DNA of 36,044 bases. Source: CBDFLT01 sp965249225 (GTDB lineage: Bacteria > Chloroflexota > Dehalococcoidia > Lucifugimonadales > G963668185). The stretch spans positions 1 to 36,044 of the forward strand of contig CBDFLT010000002.1 of the NCBI GenBank assembly GCA_965249225.1, in the 5' to 3' direction. The first letter of the stretch is position 1. The number at the start of each line of letters is the position of its first letter. A model generated the notes under the pieces. The model made no database searches, had not been told where the DNA came from, and worked only from the letters and a program-made list of their open reading frames with translations. This document shows positions 7,891 through 16,400 of this stretch, piece after piece. A program made the position numbers and the translations under genes.

Positions 7891-8670
7891 CTAACTCTTC
7901 TTCATCTCCTCGACTCTTCTGTGCACGTACTCCAGATAGCTCCCCTCGCCTACGCACGTCAAAAGGTGGCTGGCCTCCAGCTCCAGCGTCTGCTCGAAAC
8001 TGGAGTGCAGTCCCTGCTCGATGGCGCACCGAGACAGCCGCAAGGCCAGAGGGGACCGACTGGCGATCTTACGAGCAAGGCTCATCGCCTCGTCCATTAG
8101 TTCTTCGCTCGAAACCACTTTGTTCACGAGCCTGATCCGAGCGGCCTCGTCCGCGTCAATGAACTCCCCCGCGAAGACCAACTCCTTTGCCTTGCCCAGG
8201 CCCACCAACTGCGACAGTAGTTTGGTGCCCGCGGTCGTTACCGTCATCCCGACGCCGGTCTCTGGGAATCCAAACCGTGCGTCATTGGCCGCAATCCTCA
8301 TGTCGCAGCTCATTGCAAACTCGCACCCACCACCAACTGCATAGCCTCGGATCGCCGCGATCAAAGGCTTACCCAACCTCATGACCGCCCGCTGGACCTC
8401 CTGGAGGGCATCCACCTCTCGCTCCCAGGCTTCGAAGACCTTTCCGGCCGAGGTCTCCTTCAGGTCCTCGCCGGCGCAGAAGGCCCTCCCAGCGCCGGTC
8501 ATTATGACGCACGCAACGTCGGTGTCTCGCCCGGCGGTATCCAGCTGATCGATCAGCTCTAATAGGAGCTCTAGAGTGATAGCGTTCAGGCGGTGCGGCC
8601 TGTTCAGAGTGATGATCCCGATATTATCGCGCCGGTCGTAAAGTACGGTCTGCTCTGCCATTTTGGTCAC
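7891..8670 (-). CDS. Enoyl-CoA hydratase/isomerase (crotonase family)
   Basis: A 259-residue crotonase. Seen: N-terminal GIITLNRPHRLNAI, oxyanion-hole motif GAGRAFCAGEDLKE, and the core IRGYAVGGGCEFAMSCDMRIA followed by FGFPETGVGM. Both catalytic Glu residues of classical hydratases are kept (E117 in GGGCE and E137 in FPE), so a hydratase activity is plausible. The usual PGAGGT after the second Glu is replaced by MTVTTAGT, suggesting an unusual acyl group. The start may be GTG at 8670 (AAGGAAG upstream) or ATG at 8661. It is the first gene of a two-gene operon with the CoA ligase (2-nt gap). Confidence 0.88.
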   Translation of the reverse strand: MTKMAEQTVLYDRRDNIGIITLNRPHRLNAITLELLLELIDQLDTAGRDTDVACVIMTGAGRAFCAGEDLKETSAGKVFEAWEREVDALQEVQRAVMRLGKPLIAAIRGYAVGGGCEFAMSCDMRIAANDARFGFPETGVGMTVTTAGTKLLSQLVGLGKAKELVFAGEFIDADEAARIRLVNKVVSSEELMDEAMSLARKIASRSPLALRLSRCAIEQGLHSSFEQTLELEASHLLTCVGEGSYLEYVHRRVEEMKKS

Positions 8671-9060
8671 CAGCTTCCTTCTAGCGCCTTTGTCTCCTCA
8701 ACACCAACAAGCGCGAAACACGCGACTAACGCCGATATACCGTGAGAAACGTGTCTCGAATTGGAGGAGGGCCGTCGGCCCGCCGCACATGCTACCATGC
8801 CTCGTACCCAACGGGATGAAACGGGAACGACATAGCTCAAGAGGAAGCACAATTACCATAGTGTGGAAGTCGTACATGCGACCTAGAGAGGCTCGTAGTG
8901 ATCAGGGCTGGGACCCGTTCACGCGCACGTTCTTTCGCAGCGGCGATGGGGACTCGTAAGTGAGCCGGACACACGAGGTGGTAGCAGGGGCCTAAGAATT
9001 AGCCAACGTCAGCCAGTTAGCTAAACTAAATCTGAATATCCGGCTACCGTTCAGAACGGC
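8671..9060. other. Intergenic stretch, no gene recognised
   Basis: About 390 bases between the crotonase start and the SHMT-like stop. It must hold the promoter of the crotonase-ligase operon and the end of the SHMT-like transcript. A short inverted repeat CCGTTC-A-GAACGG at 9046-9058 directly follows the SHMT-like stop but has no T-run, so it is only a weak terminator candidate. No coding potential was convincing. Confidence 0.5.
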
Positions 9061-10323
9061 TCAGCGCGCCGATTCGTCTTCGAAGCAGAAGCGCAACCGC
9101 TGAAAGTCGGCGGTTAGAGAGGCCACGTCGGCCCGAATCTCATCTTCGGGGCGACGTCCATGAGCGGTGTCGGCTATTAGGCCCGCGATGGTCCGCATCT
9201 CATCCTCTCGCATGCCCAGGCGGGTGACTTCTTGAGTGCCGATACGGACTACCGCGTCGGCCAGGATTCCACACCTCTCCATGCCCTCTTTGATGCGTAT
9301 ACCCTCGGGCGATATAAAGCCGCCGTTTTCCAGTATGACCTGGTGCGTTTGGGTGCATCCGCTGTCCGCCGTGAAGACCGGCACTTCGTTGTCCATCAAC
9401 CCCTGTGCCAGCGCCTGTGAGTTCCGGACTATCTGCGGGGCGAACTCACGGCCAAAGGCCAGCATCTCGGCGGCCGCTACTCCCAGTGCCACCACCGTGT
9501 TCAGGTGGTAGCAGCTCTGCAAGAACGGTGGATCCAGCAGCACAGCCCCGATGCGTTCCATCAGCTCCTCGTCGTTGGACGCGACCATGCCCCGCTGTGG
9601 CCCGGGGAAGGTCTTGTGGGTGCTGCCGAATAACACGTCCGCGCCCTCGCGCAGCGGGTCTTGAAATTGGCCGCCGGCGATCAGGCCCATCACGTGCGAG
9701 CCATCGTAGGCCACCACCGCTCCGACCTCGTGGGCCGCGGCCGCGACCTCCGTGACCGGGTGAGGGTAGAGGAACTCGCTGGCCCCGAATATGACCAGTG
9801 ACGGGCGCACCTGGTGTATTTGCTGGATGGCCTCGTCCGCCTTGATATTGAGCCGGTCGAAGTCGAAGGGGAAGTCCACTATCTCCACCCCAGCCCATTC
9901 CGCCAGCCGGAACGCATAGCCACCGTAGTCCTCTCCCACAGCCATGATCTTGTCGCCTGGCTTTGTTAGGCCGGTCACTACCGCCAGTACCGCTAGGTTG
10001 CCCGTGACGGGCCTGACGTTTACGTGGTCCGCCCTGAATAGCCGACGGACCAGGTCAAGGGTCAACTGGTAAGCTGGCACGTAGTGCTTGTCGCCCCCAT
10101 ATACGCCCGGGGACGAGTACCGGCGTGAGAAATCTGAGCCTACTATGCGCTCGACCTGCGGACTGGTCGCCGATTCGGCCGCGACCATGTTGAGAGTTGA
10201 ACGGCGATAGGTGTGCTGGTCCTCCGCATATTGCTGGAATCGCTGTACGGTTGATCGCATCTCAGCGTTCATAGCGCTGGTGCTCGTATCGGGTTTTGGC
10301 AGCGATTGTGATAGTTGGGACAT
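9061..10323 (-). CDS. SHMT-like fold-type I PLP-dependent enzyme
   Basis: A 420-residue protein of the glycine hydroxymethyltransferase family. Seen: NMVAAESATSP (residues 45-55, the LIASEN..S region, with the catalytic Glu), YSSPGVYGG, the PLP-site Asp and His in VAYDGSHVMGL (D207, H210), the Schiff-base Lys in FGSTHKTFPGPQRG (K237), and the carboxylate-binding Arg region VRIGTQEVTRLGM. The HGGHLTHG loop of true SHMT, whose His stacks on PLP, is replaced by EDYGGYAFRL, so the reaction may not be the folate-dependent serine-glycine exchange. An aldolase, transaldolase or alpha-substituted amino-acid role is possible. It follows two tandem DUF3830 genes by 95 bp on the same strand and is probably in their operon. 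Start ATG at 10323 with a weak ribosome binding site. Confidence 0.8.
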   Translation of the reverse strand: MSQLSQSLPKPDTSTSAMNAEMRSTVQRFQQYAEDQHTYRRSTLNMVAAESATSPQVERIVGSDFSRRYSSPGVYGGDKHYVPAYQLTLDLVRRLFRADHVNVRPVTGNLAVLAVVTGLTKPGDKIMAVGEDYGGYAFRLAEWAGVEIVDFPFDFDRLNIKADEAIQQIHQVRPSLVIFGASEFLYPHPVTEVAAAAHEVGAVVAYDGSHVMGLIAGGQFQDPLREGADVLFGSTHKTFPGPQRGMVASNDEELMERIGAVLLDPPFLQSCYHLNTVVALGVAAAEMLAFGREFAPQIVRNSQALAQGLMDNEVPVFTADSGCTQTHQVILENGGFISPEGIRIKEGMERCGILADAVVRIGTQEVTRLGMREDEMRTIAGLIADTAHGRRPEDEIRADVASLTADFQRLRFCFEDESAR

Positions 10324-10418
10324 GGTGTACCACCGCCATCATTAGATGATTTCCGGAGTCGAAGGAGTGACCGCTAAACTAGAGGATCACCGAGCGGGCT
10401 GCAGCCGTGGCGTGGAAT

Positions 10419-10892
10419 CTACTCGAGCCGGCTGAGTCTAACGGTCTTTGCGCCGCTAATACGTCCATCGGCGCACTCGGCCGCGAACGCCTCCATGTTC
10501 TCGGTGATGTGTCCCCACAGGTTGGAGGGGATCTGCCCCGCGGGGTTCCTAAGGATCACCTCTGGACCGTAAATCACCATCACGTCCCACATTCCGTTGG
10601 GCATGCCACGCACCGAGCGCGGGGGAACGTAGTTCCAGAGTAAATTGCCCTCCAGCGGATAAACGGTCATGCTTTCGGATGGGATAGCCTCCGGGTCGAA
10701 TGTTCGGTTCTCAGGCGGAGGCTCCAGCGTGATCTTGCGGCCCGCGAATTTGCTGTTGACCGTCCGGGCCTCATAGGGTTTTTCCAGCATCTGCCACATG
10801 GCCGCCACGGTGCGAGGTGAAAGGTCCTCATAGAGATCTGCAACGACCGTGACGCCGCTATCAAGGATGGTGAGTTGGATACGTTTGGCCAT
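10419..10892 (-). CDS. DUF3830-type protein, second of a tandem pair
   Basis: A 157-residue protein that I assign to the DUF3830 family (thought to have a cyclophilin-like fold) from its pattern: a short N-terminal strand MAKRIQLTILDSGVTVVADLYED, then PRTVAAMWQMLEKP, a central SKFAGRKITLE, YPLEGNLLWNYVP, and VMVIYGPEVILRNPAGQIPSNLWGHITENMEAF. It is clearly a paralogue of the adjacent upstream gene: same length, and shared WxxLxxP, YGP...., and G.W..ITEN..AFA.xC patterns ending in R.SRLE. Only 4 bases separate it from the upstream stop; its ribosome binding site (GGAG) lies inside the end of that gene, indicating coupled translation. Function unknown; no signal peptide or TM helix. Confidence 0.72.
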   Translation of the reverse strand: MAKRIQLTILDSGVTVVADLYEDLSPRTVAAMWQMLEKPYEARTVNSKFAGRKITLEPPPENRTFDPEAIPSESMTVYPLEGNLLWNYVPPRSVRGMPNGMWDVMVIYGPEVILRNPAGQIPSNLWGHITENMEAFAAECADGRISGAKTVRLSRLE

Positions 10893-10896
10893 GGTG

Positions 10897-11370
10897 TCAC
10901 TCCAGTCGACTGATGCGGTAGGTCTTCATGCCATCCATCAGTAGTGATTCGCAGCCCTCGGCGAAGGCCGGTAGATTTTCGGTGATGCGCGCCCAGACAT
11001 TTCCCGGCCATGGACCTACAGCGAGGTCGACGATCGAGTCCGGGCCGTACATGATGATGAAGTCCCATACCTGGCCAGATTCGCCGAGTATCGCGTACTC
11101 GGGGAAGTAAGCCCACATCAAGTCGCCTGGCACGGGATATAGCGACGAGTTCTCCTGTGGTACCGAGACCGGATCGCCACGCCAATTTTCCTCGGGAATC
11201 TCCACCATGATCTCGCAGCCGGCCCACATCGCGTGGATGCCTTTCGTAACGATCGGAGTTTTGAGCACTTCCCACATAAAGTCGCAGGTGGCAGGAGCTT
11301 CTTTGTCCTGTAGCTCCGCTATAGCGGTGATGTCATCGTCAACGATCGTCAACGAGATTCGTCTGGGCAT
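10897..11370 (-). CDS. DUF3830-type protein, first of a tandem pair
   Basis: A 157-residue paralogue of the next gene, with MPRRISLTIVDDDITAIAEL, PATCDFMWEVLKTP, MWAGCEIMVEIPEENW, YPVPGDLMWAYFPEY, IIMYGPDSIVDLAVGPWPGNVWARITENLPAFAEGC and the end YRISRLE. ATG at 11370 is preferred to an upstream GTG-type start because GGGAGAGGA precedes it by a good distance; this choice makes both paralogues exactly 157 residues. It is the probable first gene of the DUF3830-DUF3830-SHMT-like operon. The pair likely arose by tandem duplication and may form a heteromer. The biochemical role of the family is not established. Confidence 0.72.
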   Translation of the reverse strand: MPRRISLTIVDDDITAIAELQDKEAPATCDFMWEVLKTPIVTKGIHAMWAGCEIMVEIPEENWRGDPVSVPQENSSLYPVPGDLMWAYFPEYAILGESGQVWDFIIMYGPDSIVDLAVGPWPGNVWARITENLPAFAEGCESLLMDGMKTYRISRLE

Positions 11371-11499
11371 TTGTCCTCTCCCTCGGTGCACCTTGGCATG
11401 CGTATCAGGTGGGACGGGCGCAGTCGGCTTCGCCTAAGCGCCAAATCTGTAACAAGATGCTACAACGGTGAGGGTTTGTCAAGGTCGCGTTTTGTCTAG

Positions 11500-11576
11500 G
11501 TGGCGAACCGCCCGGGCATGGCGTACCAGGGCTGCCGGGCAGTGGAAGTTTGGGTTGTGTGGCTTTCCTGGGACAT
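11500..11576 (-). pseudogene. Relic of the MFS exporter 5' end
   Basis: The minus strand begins with ATG at 11576 and reads MSQESHTTQTSTARQPWYAMPGRF. This matches the first residues of the MFS exporter encoded at 6282 (MSQESHIIQASTARLPWYARPW). At DNA level 11500-11576 aligns with about 6208-6282. Similarity ends after about 25 codons and the frame then degenerates. It sits between the DCC gene and the DUF3830 operon promoter region. Confidence 0.75.
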
Positions 11577-11604
11577 CCCTTATACCAGCCATACCAGCGG
11601 AGGG

Positions 11605-12009
11605 CTACTTGTCGGGGCTGCGGCCAATCGGGAAGCGGTATCGGTTTCTTGCGACCCAACGGTAGGCCGCTACACCTATCAGGGGTGCTCCGGGGAACCA
11701 GAATAGCGGCGCCAGGGGCATTAGGGCCACCAGACGCACCGTCAGCATCCTGATGGCATAAAATCCCTCATGAAGACGGCCCCGGCCGGCCTGCAGGTAC
11801 GCGGAGCGGTCCAGGTCGTCCCAGGTCAGGCCTTCGGGCGGGCTCTCCAAGGACTGAAAGGAGGTCCACACTATCTGGTCCAGAAAGTCGACTCGAGTAA
11901 GCCAGCCCACCACCGTAGTGCAGAAGTGGCAGTCTCCGTCGTAGTAAAAGGCCCACTCATTCTCGTTTTGAGGGTCTCTCTCCATCCTGCACTCACCGTC
12001 AGCCGTCAT
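11605..12009 (-). CDS. DCC-family thiol-disulfide oxidoreductase-like protein (DUF393)
   Basis: A 134-residue protein with the defining motif FYYDGDCHFC (residues 21-30; D24, D26 and the CxxC pair C27/C30), followed by a helix TTVVGWLTRVDF and VWTSFQS. The later segments AYLQAGRGRLHEGFYAIRMLTVRLVALMPLAPLFW and PGAPLIGVAAYRWVARNRYRF are the usual downstream parts of the family, with R..R near the C-terminus. DCC proteins have a thioredoxin-like CxxC and are predicted to be redox active; substrates are mostly unknown. Start is ATG at 12009 with a poor ribosome binding site; an in-frame ATG at 11985 is an alternative. Transcribed divergently from the RidA-like gene. Confidence 0.85.
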   Translation of the reverse strand: MTADGECRMERDPQNENEWAFYYDGDCHFCTTVVGWLTRVDFLDQIVWTSFQSLESPPEGLTWDDLDRSAYLQAGRGRLHEGFYAIRMLTVRLVALMPLAPLFWFPGAPLIGVAAYRWVARNRYRFPIGRSPDK

Positions 12010-12314
12010 AATTGTGTGCTGGGAGCGTGCTGTCCGGTGGCCGAGAAGACTTCATCCCCATGGCCTTGCAAAACTCTTGGACTCACGAATTGTGCACTCT
12101 GATCGCATATTTCGCGGTAGCTTGTGGGGAGGCTGTCGGACGGATATCAGCCCGAGGCACTACACTGAGTTTATATCAAGAGGCTACTTCCACTCCACGC
12201 CGTGTAATTAAGAGAGGGCAACGCCGCCACTGTCCAATGCATACCACAACAGAGCGAGGTTACCACTGACCTTAGCCAATCGACGAATCGGCCTAAAAGA
12301 AAAAGGAGGCTTAG
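12010..12314. other. Divergent intergenic region
   Basis: About 305 bases between divergent genes for the DCC protein and the RidA-like protein. It must hold both promoters. No confident -35/-10 pair, operator or RNA structure was seen. The strong ribosome binding site AGGAGG (12304-12309) for the RidA-like gene lies at its right end. Confidence 0.5.
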
Positions 12315-12740
12315 ATGGCTCACCAACGGATTCGGAAGATGACGACTAAGGACGGCTGGTTGCTCCCGGATGTCGACTATCAGGCAAGCATGGCCGTAAG
12401 AGCAGATCGCCAGGTCTTCCTGACGGGCGCGACGGGGATCTCCCTGGACGGCGTCTTTACCGGCGCAGGAGACCCGGCCGCGCAGGCGGAAAACGCAATG
12501 CGAGTCGTTAAGACATTGCTAGAGGAGGCCGGCGCCCGCGTTGAGGACATCTGCAAGGTCACGACTTACGTCACAGACCCCTCCTACCGTGATCTGGTCT
12601 ACCCGGTACTCGCACGCCATCTCAAAGGAGTCTATCCCTGCTCGACCGGCCTCGTCGTCCCCGCCCTGGCCAGGCCCGAGATCGATTTCGAGGTCGATGT
12701 CTTCGCGGTAATCCCTGAGGACAGAGACTTCAAAAACTAA
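12315..12740 (+). CDS. RidA/YjgF-family protein
   Basis: A 141-residue member of the Rid family: YQASMAVRADRQVFLTGATGIS, GAGDPAAQAENAMRVVKTLLEEAGARVEDICKVTTYVTDPSYRDLVYPVLARHLKG, and the C-terminal strand RPEIDFEVDVFAVIP. Canonical RidA deaminates reactive enamine/imine intermediates with an Arg in a P-x-R-(S/T) motif. Here the matching position reads YPCSTGLVVP, so the Arg is absent and enamine deaminase activity is doubtful. The protein may be one of the other Rid subfamilies, often encoded beside catabolic genes. AGGAGG 5 bases before the ATG supports the start. A second AAGGAGG overlaps its stop codon, suggesting coupling to a downstream frame. Confidence 0.85.
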   Translation: MAHQRIRKMTTKDGWLLPDVDYQASMAVRADRQVFLTGATGISLDGVFTGAGDPAAQAENAMRVVKTLLEEAGARVEDICKVTTYVTDPSYRDLVYPVLARHLKGVYPCSTGLVVPALARPEIDFEVDVFAVIPEDRDFKN

Positions 12741-12933
12741 GGAGGTTCGCCGCTGTAAAGCTCAATCCTTGCCCTGTGGCAATCATAAGGGCGCCAAGGG
12801 GAAGCGTGTAGACAGGCCACCTCTGGGGTCACACCAGTTGACTCAAACTCTGTGCGCATTCACTGGACGCAGACTTGGGCCGAGCTTTACCATTGACGAG
12901 TTTCACGCTGCCCTTCTCCAGTCTCTTATCCTA

Positions 12934-13470
12934 ATGCCGGTGGATGATGTGGATACCATTTACTACGACGTATTCGAGACCGCATTCGGCTGGGTGGGGG
13001 TACTGGCCTCACCTAAGGGGCTTAGGGGTGCCACCCCACCTCACCCGACACCTGATGAATGCCTCTTCGAGCTGGGCGGCGCTGCATTGGAGGCGCGCCA
13101 GGCCCCAGAGCGGTTCGAGGGATTACGGGACCTGCTGAAGGGTTATTTCGATGGGGTCGCCGTGACGTTTGACGGCGTGGCCATTGACGTGGCCAACGCC
13201 TCCCCTTATCTGCGCACAGCTTGGAGCGCCTGCCGCACCATCCCCTACGGGGAGACACGAAGCTACGGGTGGCTGGCGACGCAGGCGGGCAAACCTCGTG
13301 CGGCGCGTGCCGCCGGACAGTCGATGGCCAGGAACAGGCTCGCGATTATCGTCCCATGCCACAGGGTCATCGCCGCCGATGGCGGTCTTGGGGGCTACGG
13401 CAAGGGGGCCAGCGGCCTGAAACTGAAGCGGCGTCTGCTCGACCTGGAGGCGAACAGCACGTCGGACTAA
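12934..13470 (+). CDS. ogt: Methylated-DNA--protein-cysteine methyltransferase (Ogt/MGMT type)
   Basis: A 178-residue suicide DNA-repair protein that moves alkyl groups from O6-alkylguanine to its own Cys. Seen: an N-terminal ribonuclease-H-like domain (YYDVFETAFGWVGVLAS), then the DNA-binding domain TIPYGETRSYGWLATQAGKPRAARAAGQSMARN, the active site IIVPCHRVIAADGGLGGYG with Cys142, and a C-terminal LKRRLLDLE. ATG at 12934 gives the normal family length but lacks a clear ribosome binding site. The frame is open upstream to a TTG at 12769, and AAGGAGG at 12739-12745 is near that, so a longer protein is possible. Its TAA overlaps the stop of dnaE on the other strand by 4 bases. Confidence 0.82.
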   Translation: MPVDDVDTIYYDVFETAFGWVGVLASPKGLRGATPPHPTPDECLFELGGAALEARQAPERFEGLRDLLKGYFDGVAVTFDGVAIDVANASPYLRTAWSACRTIPYGETRSYGWLATQAGKPRAARAAGQSMARNRLAIIVPCHRVIAADGGLGGYGKGASGLKLKRRLLDLEANSTSD

Positions 13471-16400
13471 GAGCCCACCTCCTGAACGGAAACATGGCCC
13501 GATGGGCCCAGTAACTCTTGAAGGCTCTGCTCTAACTCCGGTCCGGCGTCCACGCGCACCATGGGCCATTCCAGCCTGACGATTCGTCCCTCTGTGGCGA
13601 TGTCGAGGCCGACCTCGTCCTCCCCGCGGTTGTCGAGAAGCAACCTGCGAACATCCTCCAGCAGGTGCCGGTCCTCGGTGGGCCGGCCGGACTCAAGGAT
13701 CATCAAATTTAGTCGACGCGTCTTGCTCACGATCTCCGCCTTTTCCGCACCACGCCCATCGGTGTCTCCATCCTCTGAGGCCGAGCCCCCAAGGGCGGAA
13801 GGGGCAACGTGCACCATCGCCTCTGTTCGGCCATCTACCGACCCTCCCTCCTCCAAAGCGGGAGATGTGGTTCCAGTCTGCTCCACCTCCTCAACGTCAG
13901 CCTGGGCATCGCCCTCTTTCGGCAAGACGTACTCACTGGCGCTTACGCAGCTAACGCTGATCCGGTCCTCCCTGACCCGGACCTCTCCCACAACGGTTAC
14001 CAGCTTGCCCTCCTCCCAGATGCGTTGCGTCTGCTGCACCACGTTCTCCCAGACAAACACCTCGACATCCCCATCCAGGAGACTCAGCCCCGCGATAGTG
14101 TACGGCCTCTGGTCCCGGGTGTAGCGACTGGTGACTGACGCGACCTGTCCGACCAGCACCACCTTCTGTCCGGCAAGCTCAGGGCGTATCTCGCTCTCCG
14201 ACATTATGGCCTCGGGGTTGTCATTCAGCAAAAGATCGCTCAATGCCTTATCGGCCGAAAAGGTAACGCCCAGGAGCTCCTTTTCCCACACCCGTATGTC
14301 GCTGGCCGGCGTCTCGCCATCTGGGAGGGCAATGCTCGCGAGAGGGGTGGGCACCGTCTCTCCAAAAAGGTCGAACATAGAGGTCTGGTCCGACTGCTTG
14401 AGTCTGGCTTCGCTCTGCGCCAGCGACAGAATCCGGTCTACTACGCTGAGCAACGCCGTCCTCTGGCCGAAGGCGTCGAAGGCGCCAACCTTGATCAGAC
14501 TTTCCAGGGTTTTGCGGTTCAGCGTCGTCAGCTCTGCGACCCTGCACAAATGCTCGATGGATTTAAAAGGCCTCTCCTTCTCTCCGGCCTCCAGGATCGG
14601 ACGGATCGCCGCTGCGCCAACATTCTTTACCGACGCCAACCCAAATCGGATAGCTTGCCCGCCTTCTTGGAGGGCCTCGATTGCAAACTCGGCCTTGCTC
14701 TTGTTGATGTCCGGTGGAAGAACCCGAATATTGAGCCGCTTCGCCTCAGTTCGGGATGCGGCTATCTTCTCGAAATTCCCCGGGTATCCGTTGAGCAAAG
14801 AGACCATGTACTCGGCGGAGTAGTTGGCCTTGAAGTAGGCCGTCCAATAGGAGATTAGCCCGTAGCTGACGCTGTGGGCCTTGTTGAACGCGTACCCCGC
14901 GAAAGGCTCCACCAGGGCGAAAACCTGCTCGGCCAGCTCTTTGGAAAACCCCAGCTTAAGTGCCCCTTGGATGAACTTCTCCCGCTCCTGCGCCATGATC
15001 TCGGGGATCTTCTTGCCCATGGCCTTTCGCACGATGTCCGCCTCGCCCAGGGTATACCCGGCGAAGACGCGGGCGATATGAAGCACCTGGTCCTGGTAGA
15101 CGATGACGCCGTATGTGTCCTCCAGGATCTCACGCAAGGCCTCGTGGAGGTAGTGAGGCTCGGCCCGGCCATGTTTAGCGTCTATGAAGGTTGTGATGTG
15201 CTCCATCGGGCCCGGCCGATAGAGGGCTATCATGGCCGCCACGTCTCCCAGGGAACCGGGCTTAAGCTCCTTGATGTAGCGGGTCATTCCGGCGCCCTCA
15301 AGCTGGAACACGCCAACCGTTTCGCCGCGCGAGAGCATCTCGAAGGTCTTGGTGTCGTCCAAGGGAACATCGGACAGGTCAAGATGGACATCCTGGGTTT
15401 CCGCAATTAGCTGGCGCACCTTGTCTAGGATGGTGAGGTTCACCAGCCCCAAGAAGTCCATCTTCAGCAGGCCCAACGCGGCGATGGGCTCCATGGAATA
15501 CTGGGTCATTGAAACGCCCTGTTCATCCCCTTTGACGGGTCGCTGCAAGGGTACAAACTCATCCAGGCGCTCGTCGGAGATGACCACGCCCGCAGCGTGG
15601 GTGCTGGAGTGCCGCGTCAGTCCCTCGAGGTTCTTGGCGGTATCCACCAGATTCTTGACGCTCTCGTCATCTCCGTAAATCTGCGCCATTTCCGGGTTGA
15701 GTTCCATGGCCTCATCCAGAGTTATGTGAAGTCTGGAAGGGATTAGACGCGCCACACGATCGACATCGGCATAGGGCATTGCCAGCGCACGTCCCACGTC
15801 CCGAATAACCGCTCGCGCGCTGAGCGTGCCGAACGTGATGATCTGGGCCACATGGTCGCTGCCATACTTGGACACGACGTAGTTGATAACCTCATCTCGA
15901 CGGTCGTCCTGGAAGTCCATGTCGATGTCGGGCAACTCTTTGCGTTCCACGTTGAGGAACCGCTCGAAAACGAGACGATACGGCAGGGGGTTTACGTCGG
16001 TGACACCCAGGCAGTAAAGAACGAGACTCGCCGCCGCACTTCCCCGAACGGCGATAAGAATATCGCGCTCTCGGACGAAGCGGGCGATGTCCCATACGAC
16101 CAGGAAGTAGTTGGCGAACTGGGTCCGCTTGATGACATCAAGCTCGTAGCGGAGCCGTTCCTCTTCTTCCGGCGTCGCGTGCTCGACTCGGCGTGCCAGC
16201 CCCTCCCGGCACAGACGGGCCAGGTACTCGTCGGCGTCCACACCGTTGGGGACCGCGTACTCCGGCAGGTGGAGCCTGGAGAAGTCGATCTCTAGGTCGC
16301 ACATCTGGGCGATGACCTGTGTGTTGGCAATGGCCTCGGGGACCTCGGTGTAGAGAGCGGTCATCTCCTCGGAGCTCTTTAAGTAGTATGAGTCGTCGAC

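Noticed and set aside
8663..8959. Plus-strand 98-codon frame between crotonase and SHMT-like genes
   Set aside because: No ribosome binding site, no recognisable motif, and it overlaps the crotonase start region.
9046..9058. Inverted repeat after the SHMT-like gene as a terminator
   Set aside because: Stem of 6 bp with a one-base centre and no T-run on the minus strand.
9446..9898. Minus-strand frame of 150 codons inside the SHMT-like gene
   Set aside because: It overlaps the strongly supported PLP enzyme in another frame and has Gly/Arg/Pro-rich shadow composition.
11371..11499. TTGACA on the minus strand (11482-11477) as promoter of the DUF3830 operon
   Set aside because: The best -10 at 17 bases is CATCTT, a poor match, so I do not list it as a feature.
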